A stretch of 64,000 bases of DNA from a bacterium (GTDB lineage Bacteria > Pseudomonadota > Alphaproteobacteria > Rhizobiales > Aestuariivirgaceae), in assembly GCA_022842165.1 (NCBI GenBank), contig JALHQC010000011.1, forward strand, positions 1-64,000, in the 5' to 3' direction. The notes under the pieces are model-generated. The model worked only from the letters and a program-made list of their open reading frames with translations. It had not been told where the DNA came from and searched no databases. Below are positions 28,848-37,075 of this stretch, piece by piece. The position numbers and the translations under genes were made by a program. How positions within the stretch are numbered: position 1 is the stretch's first letter; each line of letters begins with the position of its first letter.

Positions 28848-29573
28848 ATGCAAATGTCTGATGAAGTGATTATTCCGGCCTCGCGCGAAACCGTGTGGCG
28901 CGCGCTGAACGATCCGCAGGTGCTGAAGCAGTGCATCCCGGGCTGCGAGTCGATCACCAAGCATTCCGACACCGAGATGGAAGCCAGGGTGACGATCAAG
29001 CTCGGCCCCGTGAAGGCAGGCTTCAAGGGCGCGGTCACTCTCTCCGACCTCGATCCGCCCAATGGTTACCGCATCTCGGGTGAGGGCAAGTCGATGATGG
29101 GCGGTGCCGCAGGCGGCGCCAATGTTCAGCTCACCAGCGTGCCGGAGGGCACGAAACTGTCCTACGATGTCGATGCCAATGTGACTGGCAAGATTGCCAG
29201 CCTCGCCGCCCGCTTCATCGACCCCACGGCCCGCATGCTGGCCGGCCAGTTCTTCGAGAAATTCGCCGAAATCGCTGCAAGTATGGAAGAGAAGGCTCCG
29301 GCAGCTGCACCTGCCATGGCGGCGGAAATGCCGGAGATTGCCCCCGCGCCTGTGAAGGTTGCCACCGCACCGAAGCCGAAGAAGCCTGCAGTGAAGTCCC
29401 CGGCCAAGAAGCCAACGGCGAAGAAGGCAGTTGCAAAAGCACCGGCAAAGAAGGCCACGCCGAAGAAGGTGGTCGCCAAGCCAGCTGCAAAGAAGCCTGC
29501 CGCGAAGAAGCCTGCAGCCAAGAAGCCAGCCGCGAAAAAGCCGGCCAAGAAAGCCGCAAAGAAGAAGCGTTGA
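28848..29573 (+). CDS. CoxG/SRPBCC-domain protein with lysine/alanine-rich histone-H1-like C-terminal tail
   Basis: N-term VWRALNDPQVLKQCIPGCESITK...LGPVKAGFKGAVTLSDLDPPNGYRISGEG (CoxG-like); C-term AKKPAAKKPAAKKPAAKK repeats. Confidence 0.85.
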   Translation: MQMSDEVIIPASRETVWRALNDPQVLKQCIPGCESITKHSDTEMEARVTIKLGPVKAGFKGAVTLSDLDPPNGYRISGEGKSMMGGAAGGANVQLTSVPEGTKLSYDVDANVTGKIASLAARFIDPTARMLAGQFFEKFAEIAASMEEKAPAAAPAMAAEMPEIAPAPVKVATAPKPKKPAVKSPAKKPTAKKAVAKAPAKKATPKKVVAKPAAKKPAAKKPAAKKPAAKKPAKKAAKKKR

Positions 29574-29595
29574 GCCGATCAGGGCGGGGCGGAGG

Positions 29596-30411
29596 CTACT
29601 TTCCCGCGCCGCCCGTATGCTCGCCGTCCCGCGTCAGATAGTATGCCGCGAGGATGGGGATGAAGGTCACCGCGATCACGAAGATCGCCACCACATTGGT
29701 CACCGGCCTCTGGCGCGGGCGGATAAGCTCGTTCAGCATCCAGATCGGCAATGTCGCCTGCTGACCCGCAGTGAAGGTCGTGACGATCACCTCATCGAAC
29801 GACAAGGCAAAGGCCAGCATGCCGCCCGCCAGCAGGGCCGAGCCGATCTGCGGCAGCACCACATGCCGGAACGTCTGGAACCCGTCGGCGCCCAGATCCA
29901 TCGAAGCCTCGATCATGCTGCCGCTGGTACGCCGGAACCGCGCCAGCGCATTGTTGTAGACGACGACGATGCAAAATGTCGCGTGACCCAGCACGATGGT
30001 CCATGTCGAAAAGGGTATGTCCATCACGCTGAAGGCGGAACGGAGCGAGATGCCGGTGATGATGCCGGGCAATGCGATCGGCAGGATGAACAAGAGCGAG
30101 ATGTAGTCGCGCCCGAAAAATCGCGCGCGCGAAACGGCAGCCGCCGCGCAGGTGCCCAGCACCAGCGCAATCACCGTTGCGATCGACGCGACTTTCACAG
30201 ACAGCCAGATCGCGTTCCAGATGTCTTGGCGCTCCCACACCACCGAGAACCACTTGAGCGTATAGCCCGGCGGCGGAAACTGATAGCTCTTCTCCTCCGT
30301 CGTGAAGGCGTAGACAAAGATGATCAGCAGCGGCACGTGCAGGAACAAGAGCCCGCCGATGGCCGTCGCCTTCAAGGCCCAGGGTGCGGACCGCGTCCCG
30401 TCAGAGCGCAT
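29596..30411 (-). CDS. Polyamine-type ABC transporter permease (PotC-like)
   Basis: [29 protein letters not shown]; binding-protein-dependent permease pattern. Confidence 0.9.
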   Translation of the reverse strand: MRSDGTRSAPWALKATAIGGLLFLHVPLLIIFVYAFTTEEKSYQFPPPGYTLKWFSVVWERQDIWNAIWLSVKVASIATVIALVLGTCAAAAVSRARFFGRDYISLLFILPIALPGIITGISLRSAFSVMDIPFSTWTIVLGHATFCIVVVYNNALARFRRTSGSMIEASMDLGADGFQTFRHVVLPQIGSALLAGGMLAFALSFDEVIVTTFTAGQQATLPIWMLNELIRPRQRPVTNVVAIFVIAVTFIPILAAYYLTRDGEHTGGAGK

Positions 30412-31354
30412 CGAACGCCCCCGTGCGCTTGGCGATCGAGAGATAGATCAGCATGATGATGATCGGCACGACCGTGAAGGCAGCTGCGAGCGGAATGTTC
30501 CCCGCTGTGCCCTGCAGGGTATAGACGGCCTGCCCGAGAAAATACGTCGACGTCCCCACGATCTGCGGAATGATGTAGTCGCCCAGCGTCAGCGAGAATG
30601 TGAAGATCGATCCGGCGATGAGGCCGGGCAGCGCCAGCGGAAAGATCACCGTGCTGAAGGTCTGCCGCGGTTCCGCGCCAAGATCGGCCGAGGCCTCGAT
30701 CAGATTGCCGGGTACCCGCTCAAGTGCCGCTTGCGTCGGCAGGATCATGAACGGCAGCCACACATAGCAGAACACTAGGAATGTCCCGATATAGCTGATC
30801 GAAAGCGACGGTCCGCCGATGACCGGGATCGACAGGATGAGATCGAGCAACCAGGTCAGGTGCGTCTGTTCCGCCATCCAGCTGATGATGCCCTCCTTGG
30901 CGAGGATCAGTTTCCACGCATAGACCTTGACGAGATAGCTTGACCACAGCGGCAGCATGATCATCAGGTAGAACAGCGCCTTCCACTTTCCTTTCGCATA
31001 GCGCGCCGCGTAATAGGAAATGGGAAACGCCATCGCCGCGCACGCAATCGTCACTGCAATCGCCATCACCACCGAGCGGATGATGACGTCCATGTTCGAC
31101 AGACGGAACAACTCGGCATAGGTCGCGAGCGTGAATTCGTAGACGATGAAGCCGGAAAATTCGTCGATCGAATAGAAGCTGTGCAGCAGCAGCGCGAACA
31201 GCGATCCGAGATAGACGATGCCGAGCCAAAGAAGAGGCGGCGCCAGCAGCAACGCCAGAAACCACATCGGCTTCCGGAACAATGCATCCGAGATGCGCCT
31301 GAGCAGGCCGCCCCCGAAGTCGACAGCCGCGGTTCCGGCCGCCGTCACGCTCAC
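30401..31354 (-). CDS. Polyamine-type ABC transporter permease (PotB-like)
   Basis: [48 protein letters not shown] (EAA loop). Confidence 0.9.
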   Translation of the reverse strand: MSVTAAGTAAVDFGGGLLRRISDALFRKPMWFLALLLAPPLLWLGIVYLGSLFALLLHSFYSIDEFSGFIVYEFTLATYAELFRLSNMDVIIRSVVMAIAVTIACAAMAFPISYYAARYAKGKWKALFYLMIMLPLWSSYLVKVYAWKLILAKEGIISWMAEQTHLTWLLDLILSIPVIGGPSLSISYIGTFLVFCYVWLPFMILPTQAALERVPGNLIEASADLGAEPRQTFSTVIFPLALPGLIAGSIFTFSLTLGDYIIPQIVGTSTYFLGQAVYTLQGTAGNIPLAAAFTVVPIIIMLIYLSIAKRTGAFDAL

Positions 31355-32367
31355 CGTTCGCCCTCCATCACATGGAAGGCATCCGCACTCCAGTGCAGCG
31401 TCAGCGTTTCGCCATCCGCCACTCTGCCGAAAGAGGAGGGTGCGGTCACATTGACCTGGTGTCCCTCAGCCGTCACCGTGTTGAGCCGCGTCGATGCGCC
31501 CTGGTAATGAACGGCCTTCACCGTCACCGCCGCTTTCAGCTGTCCCTTTGGCGCCGCAGCATTTCCGCGCAACAAGGTGATTTTCTCGGGCCTGAGGCTC
31601 GCCCACCGCTCCGGCCCTCCGGAGGCTTTCGTGAAGGCGGGCGACAGCACGTTCGACGATCCCACGAAGTCGGCCACGAAACGTGTTTGCGGCCGTTCGT
31701 AGATGTCCTCCGGCGTTCCCACCTGCACGATCTTCCCCTCGTTGAAAATCGCCACACGGTCCGCCATCGACAACGCCTCGCCCTGGTCATGCGTCACGAA
31801 GACGAAGGTGATGCCAAGGTTGCGCTGCAGCGTCTTCAGTTCCACCTGCATCTGCTCGCGAAGCTTCAGGTCCAGCGCGCCGAGCGGTTCGTCCAGTAGC
31901 AAGACTTTTGGCTGGTTGACGAGCGCGCGTGCCAGCGCCACCCGTTGCCGTTGCCCACCCGAGAGCTGCGAGGGCCGCCGCCCGCCAAAGCCCGACAGCG
32001 CGACGAGTGCCAGTGCTTCTTCAGCCTTCGCATCGCGCTTCGGCTTGTCGACACCCTTCACCATCAACCCGTATCCGACGTTTGCGAGAACCGTCATGTG
32101 CGGGAACAGCGCATAGTCCTGGAACACCGTGTTCACGTTGCGCCGGTAGGGTGGAACGCCCTCCGCCGTCGCCCCAAAAATCTCGATGTGGCCGGAAGTC
32201 GGCTGCTCGAACCCGGCGATCAGCCGCAGGCACGTCGTCTTGCCGGATCCCGAAGGTCCGAGCATGGCGAAGAATTCACCCTCTGCGATGTCGAGCGAGA
32301 CATCGTCCACGGCGCGCACGCTGCCAAAGTGCCGGCTCACATGCTGGAAACTGACGGCTGTTGTCAT
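31351..32367 (-). CDS. Polyamine-type ABC transporter ATP-binding protein (PotA-like)
   Basis: GPSGSGKTTCLRLIAGFEQP, LSGGQRQRVALARAL, TOBE-type C-terminus. Confidence 0.93.
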   Translation of the reverse strand: MTTAVSFQHVSRHFGSVRAVDDVSLDIAEGEFFAMLGPSGSGKTTCLRLIAGFEQPTSGHIEIFGATAEGVPPYRRNVNTVFQDYALFPHMTVLANVGYGLMVKGVDKPKRDAKAEEALALVALSGFGGRRPSQLSGGQRQRVALARALVNQPKVLLLDEPLGALDLKLREQMQVELKTLQRNLGITFVFVTHDQGEALSMADRVAIFNEGKIVQVGTPEDIYERPQTRFVADFVGSSNVLSPAFTKASGGPERWASLRPEKITLLRGNAAAPKGQLKAAVTVKAVHYQGASTRLNTVTAEGHQVNVTAPSSFGRVADGETLTLHWSADAFHVMEGER

Positions 32368-32390
32368 TGAAATGCTCTGGCGCCAAGGAC

Positions 32391-32478
32391 TGTCATTGCC
32401 GGACTAACTCCGGCAACCCATTGTTCAACTGGCGCGCCCGTTGAAACATGGGCCCCCGGGACACGCCCGGGGATGACA
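32391..32478. repeat. REP-like multi-hairpin intergenic palindrome
   Basis: TGTCATTGCCGGA..TCCGGCAACCCAT / TTCAAC-N10-GTTGAA / ATGGGCCCCCGGGacacgCCCGGGGATGACA; ends TGTCAT/ATGACA. Confidence 0.65.
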
Positions 32479-32497
32479 TCATGTGCAAGACCTGAAC

Positions 32498-33658
32498 TCA
32501 GCGCCCGCCCAGCACCGCGATCATGTCGGTGACCCAGCGGTAGTAGGGCACGCAGCCGGCCGATTGCGATTCGCACTTGGCAACAGGGGTGCGCCAGAAG
32601 TGGATCTTCTCGAAATTGTTGAAGCCGTTCGTCTCGCAACCTGCATCGGTCAGCAATGCATTGCCCTTGCATGCAGCGGGTACCGACGGCACGGAGCCAA
32701 ACCACGCCGCAAGGTCGCCCTGCAGCTTCGGATTGATCGAGTGCTCGAGCCACATATAGGCACAGTTCGGATGCGCGGCATCCACATGCATCATCGTGGT
32801 GTCGGCCCAGCCCGTTGCACCCTCCTCGGGAATGGTCGACGCGATGGGTTGCTTGTCAGCCTGCAGCAGGTTGACCTGGAACGGCCAGGATGACGATGCA
32901 GCAACGCCTTCGTTCTTGAAGTCGTCGATCTGAACCATGGCATCGTGCCAGTAGCGGCCAACGAGGGTACGCTGGGCACGAAGCAGGTCGAGCGCTGCCT
33001 TGTACTGTTCTTCCGTCAGCTCGTATGGATCCTTGATGCCGAGTTCGGGCTTCTTGTGCATCAGGTAGAGCGCCGCATCGGCAATATAGATCGGGCCGTC
33101 GAAGGCCTGGACACGGCCCTTGTTGGACTTGCCGTCCGGCAGGTTCTGTTCCTCGAACACGACCGACCAGCTCTTCGGCGCTTCCTTGAACACGTTCGTA
33201 TTGTAGGCCAGCACGTTGGCGCCCCACTGATAGGGCACGCCATAGTGAACGCCGCCCACCGTATGCCACGGTGCATTTTGCAGGCGCTCGTCCACCGTCT
33301 TCCAGGAGGGGATCAGCTCAGGATTGATCGGCTGCACGCGCTTGCCCGAGATGAGCCGCAGCGAGGCATCGCCCGATGCGGTGACGAGGTCGAAGCCGCC
33401 CTCGTTCATCAGCGCCACCATTTCGTCGGAGGTGCCCGCCGTCTTGATGTTCACCTTGCACTGGGTCTTGGCTTCGAAATCCGTCACCCAGTCGAAGTTC
33501 TTGTCGGTCTGGCCGCGCTCGATATAGCCGGGCCATGCCACGATATCGACCTGGCCTTCGCCGGCGCCGAGTTCCTTCTTCATCTCCTGCGCGGTGGCAA
33601 TTCCCGCCGCTGCGGCCAGCGCCGCAATAGAAACGATTGCGCGTTTCATGAATGTCAT
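32498..33658 (-). CDS. Extracellular solute-binding protein (PotD-like)
   Basis: Signal peptide; VDIVAWPGYIERGQTDKNFDWVTDFEAKTQCKVNIKTAGTSDEMVALMNEGGFDLVTASGDASLRLI. Confidence 0.9.
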   Translation of the reverse strand: MTFMKRAIVSIAALAAAAGIATAQEMKKELGAGEGQVDIVAWPGYIERGQTDKNFDWVTDFEAKTQCKVNIKTAGTSDEMVALMNEGGFDLVTASGDASLRLISGKRVQPINPELIPSWKTVDERLQNAPWHTVGGVHYGVPYQWGANVLAYNTNVFKEAPKSWSVVFEEQNLPDGKSNKGRVQAFDGPIYIADAALYLMHKKPELGIKDPYELTEEQYKAALDLLRAQRTLVGRYWHDAMVQIDDFKNEGVAASSSWPFQVNLLQADKQPIASTIPEEGATGWADTTMMHVDAAHPNCAYMWLEHSINPKLQGDLAAWFGSVPSVPAACKGNALLTDAGCETNGFNNFEKIHFWRTPVAKCESQSAGCVPYYRWVTDMIAVLGGR

Positions 33659-33784
33659 GATGTTGCTTCTCCCTGTGGGCTCCCATGCTGGAATCCGTCT
33701 TGGCTTCCGCTAGCCGCCCGTGCATCTATTGTGAACAGAATTGCGGGGCAGTTTCAACCCCCGGTCATTTGCAGGGAAGAAATC

Positions 33785-35116
33785 ATGGGAAGCCTGTACC
33801 TGAAATCGCCGCTGGCCTGTCTGGCAGGGGATGCAGCCGGCGGAATCGTCCTGCGCGACGGCATCATTGCCGAACTCGTGCCCTCCGGCGGCAGGCCCTC
33901 ACAGCCGGTCGATGAGATCTTCGATGCCTCCCGCCATGTCGTGCTGCCGGGCCTCGTCAACACCCATCACCACTTCTACCAGACGCTCACCCGCGCCCAC
34001 CCGCAGGCGATCAACAAGAAGCTGTTTGACTGGCTCAAGGCGCTATATCCCGTGTGGTCACGGCTGACACCACGGTCGATGCGCCTCGCCACCCGGCTTG
34101 CCCTCACCGAACTCCTGATGTCGGGCGTCACCACCACGTCCGATCATCATTACTTGTTCCCCGCCGATCTCGATGACGCGATGGACATTCAGGTGGAAGA
34201 GGCTCGCAAGCTCGGCATCCGCATGATGGTCACGCGGGGGTCCATGAACCTCTCGGAGAAGGATGGCGGCCTGCCGCCCGACAGCGTGGTGCAGGACGAA
34301 GATGAGATCCTCGCCGATTGCGAGCGTGTCATCGGCAAGTATCATGAGCGCGGCGATGGCGCGATGATCCAGGTGGCGCTGGCACCGTGTTCGCCCTTCA
34401 CCGTTACCAAGTCGCTGATGTGCGCCTGTGGCGCGCTCGCCGAGAAGCATGATTGCCGCCTCCACACTCATCTGGCCGAAACCCATGACGAGGACCAGTT
34501 CTGCCGGTCCGTCTTCGGCATGAGCCCTCTCGACTATCTCGACGAGGTCGGCTGGCTCAACGACCGCACCTGGCTCGCCCATGGCATCCATTTTTCCAGC
34601 AGCGACATCGCGCGGCTTGGCAAGCACGGGGTAGGTGTCTGCCATTGCCCCACCTCGAATATGGTCCTGGCATCGGGGCAGTGCCGCACGAGAGAGCTTG
34701 AGGCCGCAGGCTCACCCGTAGGCCTCGGCGTCGATGGCTCGGCCTCGAGCGACTCCTCGAACCTCATGGAGGGCGTCCGCCACGCCCTGATGATCAACCG
34801 GCTGACCTATGATGCGACCATCACCCATCTCGATGCACTGCGCTGGGCAACGCAAGGCTCGGCCCGCTGCCTTGGCCGTTCGGATATTGGAGAGATCGCC
34901 GTTGGCAAGCAGGCCGATCTCGCCATGTTCACCCTCGATGAATTGCGCTTTTCGGGCGCGGGCGACCCTGTTGCCGCGCTCGTCCTCTGCGGCGCCCACC
35001 GGGCAGACCGCGTGATGGTGGCAGGCCAGTGGCGCGTCGTCGACGGCATGCCGGTTGGTATCGATATTGCCCGGCTCCGCGCCGAACATGGCGCCGCCGC
35101 ACAAGCTTTTCTGTAA
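33785..35116 (+). CDS. Amidohydrolase, 8-oxoguanine deaminase / AtzB-like
   Basis: PGLVNTHHHFYQTLTRA, HLAETHDED, GVGVCHCPTSNMVLASG, LGVDGSASSDSSNLMEGVRHALM. Confidence 0.88.
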   Translation: MGSLYLKSPLACLAGDAAGGIVLRDGIIAELVPSGGRPSQPVDEIFDASRHVVLPGLVNTHHHFYQTLTRAHPQAINKKLFDWLKALYPVWSRLTPRSMRLATRLALTELLMSGVTTTSDHHYLFPADLDDAMDIQVEEARKLGIRMMVTRGSMNLSEKDGGLPPDSVVQDEDEILADCERVIGKYHERGDGAMIQVALAPCSPFTVTKSLMCACGALAEKHDCRLHTHLAETHDEDQFCRSVFGMSPLDYLDEVGWLNDRTWLAHGIHFSSSDIARLGKHGVGVCHCPTSNMVLASGQCRTRELEAAGSPVGLGVDGSASSDSSNLMEGVRHALMINRLTYDATITHLDALRWATQGSARCLGRSDIGEIAVGKQADLAMFTLDELRFSGAGDPVAALVLCGAHRADRVMVAGQWRVVDGMPVGIDIARLRAEHGAAAQAFL

Positions 35117-35125
35117 GGAACCCCG

Positions 35126-35935
35126 ATGGACATCGCCGCCGAATACAACAACCGCGAACTCGTGCCGGATCATCCGCGCATCATTCTCGACTGGCACGCC
35201 GATGCCAAGGCCTACCGCGAAGCTGCCCGCAGCGAGCTCGACATCGCCTATGGCGCGAAGCCCCGCAACAGGCTGGACCTTTTCCATGCGGCAGAGGGCG
35301 GCAATGGCCCGATCATCGTCTTCATCCATGGCGGGTATTGGCGGAGCTTCGACAAATCCGTCTTCAGCCACATGGCGGCTGGCGCCAATGCCAATGGCTT
35401 GGCCGTGGTGGTCCCGAGCTACACGCTCTGCCCGGAAGCCTCGATTGCCGATATCATCGACGAGCTGCGCCAGTGCCTGTTGTTCCTGCACCGCCAGTAT
35501 CGCCGCCCACTGGTCGTTGCGGGACATTCCGCAGGTGGTCACCTCGCGGCCTGCATGGCGGCCACCGGCTGGACCCATTATGGAGCGCCCGCCGATATGA
35601 TCCACTCGGGCTTTTCGATCAGCGGCATTTTCGACATGCGACCATTGATGGCAACGCCCTTCAACGATGATCTGAAGCTTGACGCCGTCAGCGCCCAGGT
35701 CACCAGCCCGCTGTTCTGGCCGGTGCCTCACAAGCTGCCTTTTGACAGCTGGGTCGGGGCTGAGGAAAGCTTCGAATTCCGCCGCCAGGCCCGCTCCCTT
35801 GCCGCCGCCTGGACGGGGCTGGGCCTCGCATCAGACTATCAGGAGGTGCCGGGGGAAAACCATTTCTCGGTTCCAAACGCGCTGGCGCTGCCAGACAGCC
35901 TGGTGACCCGCCGCCTGGTGGAACTCGCCCGCTGA
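35126..35935 (+). CDS. Alpha/beta hydrolase (kynurenine-formamidase/esterase-like)
   Basis: IVFIHGGYWRSFDKS, VAGHSAGGHLAACMAA nucleophile elbow. Confidence 0.86.
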   Translation: MDIAAEYNNRELVPDHPRIILDWHADAKAYREAARSELDIAYGAKPRNRLDLFHAAEGGNGPIIVFIHGGYWRSFDKSVFSHMAAGANANGLAVVVPSYTLCPEASIADIIDELRQCLLFLHRQYRRPLVVAGHSAGGHLAACMAATGWTHYGAPADMIHSGFSISGIFDMRPLMATPFNDDLKLDAVSAQVTSPLFWPVPHKLPFDSWVGAEESFEFRRQARSLAAAWTGLGLASDYQEVPGENHFSVPNALALPDSLVTRRLVELAR

Positions 35936-35949
35936 CCGCCACGTTCCTT

Positions 35950-35966
35950 CTGGCACGGCCTCTGCA
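35950..35966 (+). promoter_or_regulatory. Putative sigma-54 (-24/-12) promoter
   Basis: CTGGCACGGCCTCTGCA vs YTGGCACGRNNNTTGCW: GG-N10-GC spacing correct, one mismatch. Confidence 0.5.
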
Positions 35967-36009
35967 ACGGATGTTGCAATCGGGCTTCACGCGTCCCAGG
36001 GAGGTACAG

Positions 36010-36120
36010 ATGGCGAGGAAATTGGTCAGGATCGGTGGGCTTTACCTCGCCTACGAGATCATTTCGACAGCGGGAATTCTTGCGCTGTTAGGCTGGGGCA
36101 TCAACGTTCCGGGTTTCTGA
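36010..36120 (+). CDS. Single-TM micro-protein (36 aa)
   Basis: GGGAGGT RBS; MARKLVRIGGLYLAYEIISTAGILALLGWGINVPGF*. Confidence 0.5.
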   Translation: MARKLVRIGGLYLAYEIISTAGILALLGWGINVPGF

Positions 36121-36150
36121 TCCACAAAATTTCATTCAGATGGTCAAATA

Positions 36151-36169
36151 TTGTTGCGGCGCGCAACAA
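36151..36169. repeat. Inverted repeat downstream of micro-ORF
   Basis: TTGTTGC-GGCGC-GCAACAA, followed by another TTGTTGC. Confidence 0.5.
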
Positions 36170-36227
36170 TTGTTGCATTGCACAAGAACCTGAGGTAAGG
36201 CGGAATCATCCACAAGAGGTGATTCCC

Positions 36228-36473
36228 ATGACCGCCAATTCGCTGCCCGCCTCTGAAGATCGTGTCCGCGCCATCGCCCACAAGCTCTGGGTAGACGAGG
36301 GCATGCCCGAGGGCCGCGCCGAGGCCCACTGGCTCCAGGCCATGGAAATTGCCGGTGCCGAGTCCCTTGCAGCCCTGAAAGCCGCGGCGATGCCAAAGGC
36401 CGCCGCGCCTGTAGTGAAGAAAAAGCCAGCCGCCGCAGCCGCCAGGAAGTCCTCTCCCAGCAAGCGCGGCTGA
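36228..36473 (+). CDS. DUF2934-domain protein
   Basis: DRVRAIAHKLWVDEGMPEGRAEAHWLQAMEIAG plus Lys/Ala-rich tail. Confidence 0.78.
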   Translation: MTANSLPASEDRVRAIAHKLWVDEGMPEGRAEAHWLQAMEIAGAESLAALKAAAMPKAAAPVVKKKPAAAAARKSSPSKRG

Positions 36474-36516
36474 CGCGTTTCACGACGATCCCCTTATTAT
36501 TGTAGTATCGGAACGC

Positions 36517-36531
36517 CAGCGTTATACGCTG
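36517..36531. promoter_or_regulatory. Inverted repeat upstream of clpS
   Basis: CAGCGT-TAT-ACGCTG. Confidence 0.3.
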
Positions 36532-36736
36532 TTGAAGACGATGACCGTGGCATGTAGCCACCTTGGCCATGGCGGCACTTCGGCCCGGCAAGCCCTCAGA
36601 CTGCCTGAATCTCGCGCTTCATTGCCAGTTTGAAGAAACTATTTTCCGTGATCCGCCGTTGTCCCTGGCGTCTTGCCGGAAAATCGCCGCGAATTGCCTC
36701 TCCCATTTCGTCTCGAACCAACTATATAATCGATCC

Positions 36737-37072
36737 ATGCCGAAGCAGCCCGTTCAAAAACCCGGTCAAAGGGACGACAATCAGACGGGTGTCATCACCC
36801 GGACCGAAGCGAAGACCAAGAAGCCTTCGCTCTACAAGGTTTTGCTGCTCAATGACGACTACACGCCGATGGAATTCGTCGTGCACGTCCTGGAGCGCTT
36901 CTTCGGCAAGGGACGCGACGAGGCGACCCGCATCATGCTCCACGTTCACCAGAAGGGCGTGGGGATATGCGGTGTCTATACGTTTGAAGTTGCGGAAACC
37001 AAGGTCACCCAGGTCATGGATTTCGCGCGCAACAACCAGCATCCCCTGCAGTGCACGATGGAAAAGGAATAG
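36737..37072 (+). CDS. clpS: ATP-dependent Clp protease adaptor ClpS
   Basis: [57 protein letters not shown]. Confidence 0.97.
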   Translation: MPKQPVQKPGQRDDNQTGVITRTEAKTKKPSLYKVLLLNDDYTPMEFVVHVLERFFGKGRDEATRIMLHVHQKGVGICGVYTFEVAETKVTQVMDFARNNQHPLQCTMEKE

Positions 37073-37075
37073 GCC

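Noticed and set aside
32945-33784. N-terminal extension of the amidohydrolase ORF antisense to the PotD-like gene
   Set aside because: The amidohydrolase domain begins at ATG 33785; the upstream frame only stays open because it is antisense to a GC-rich gene
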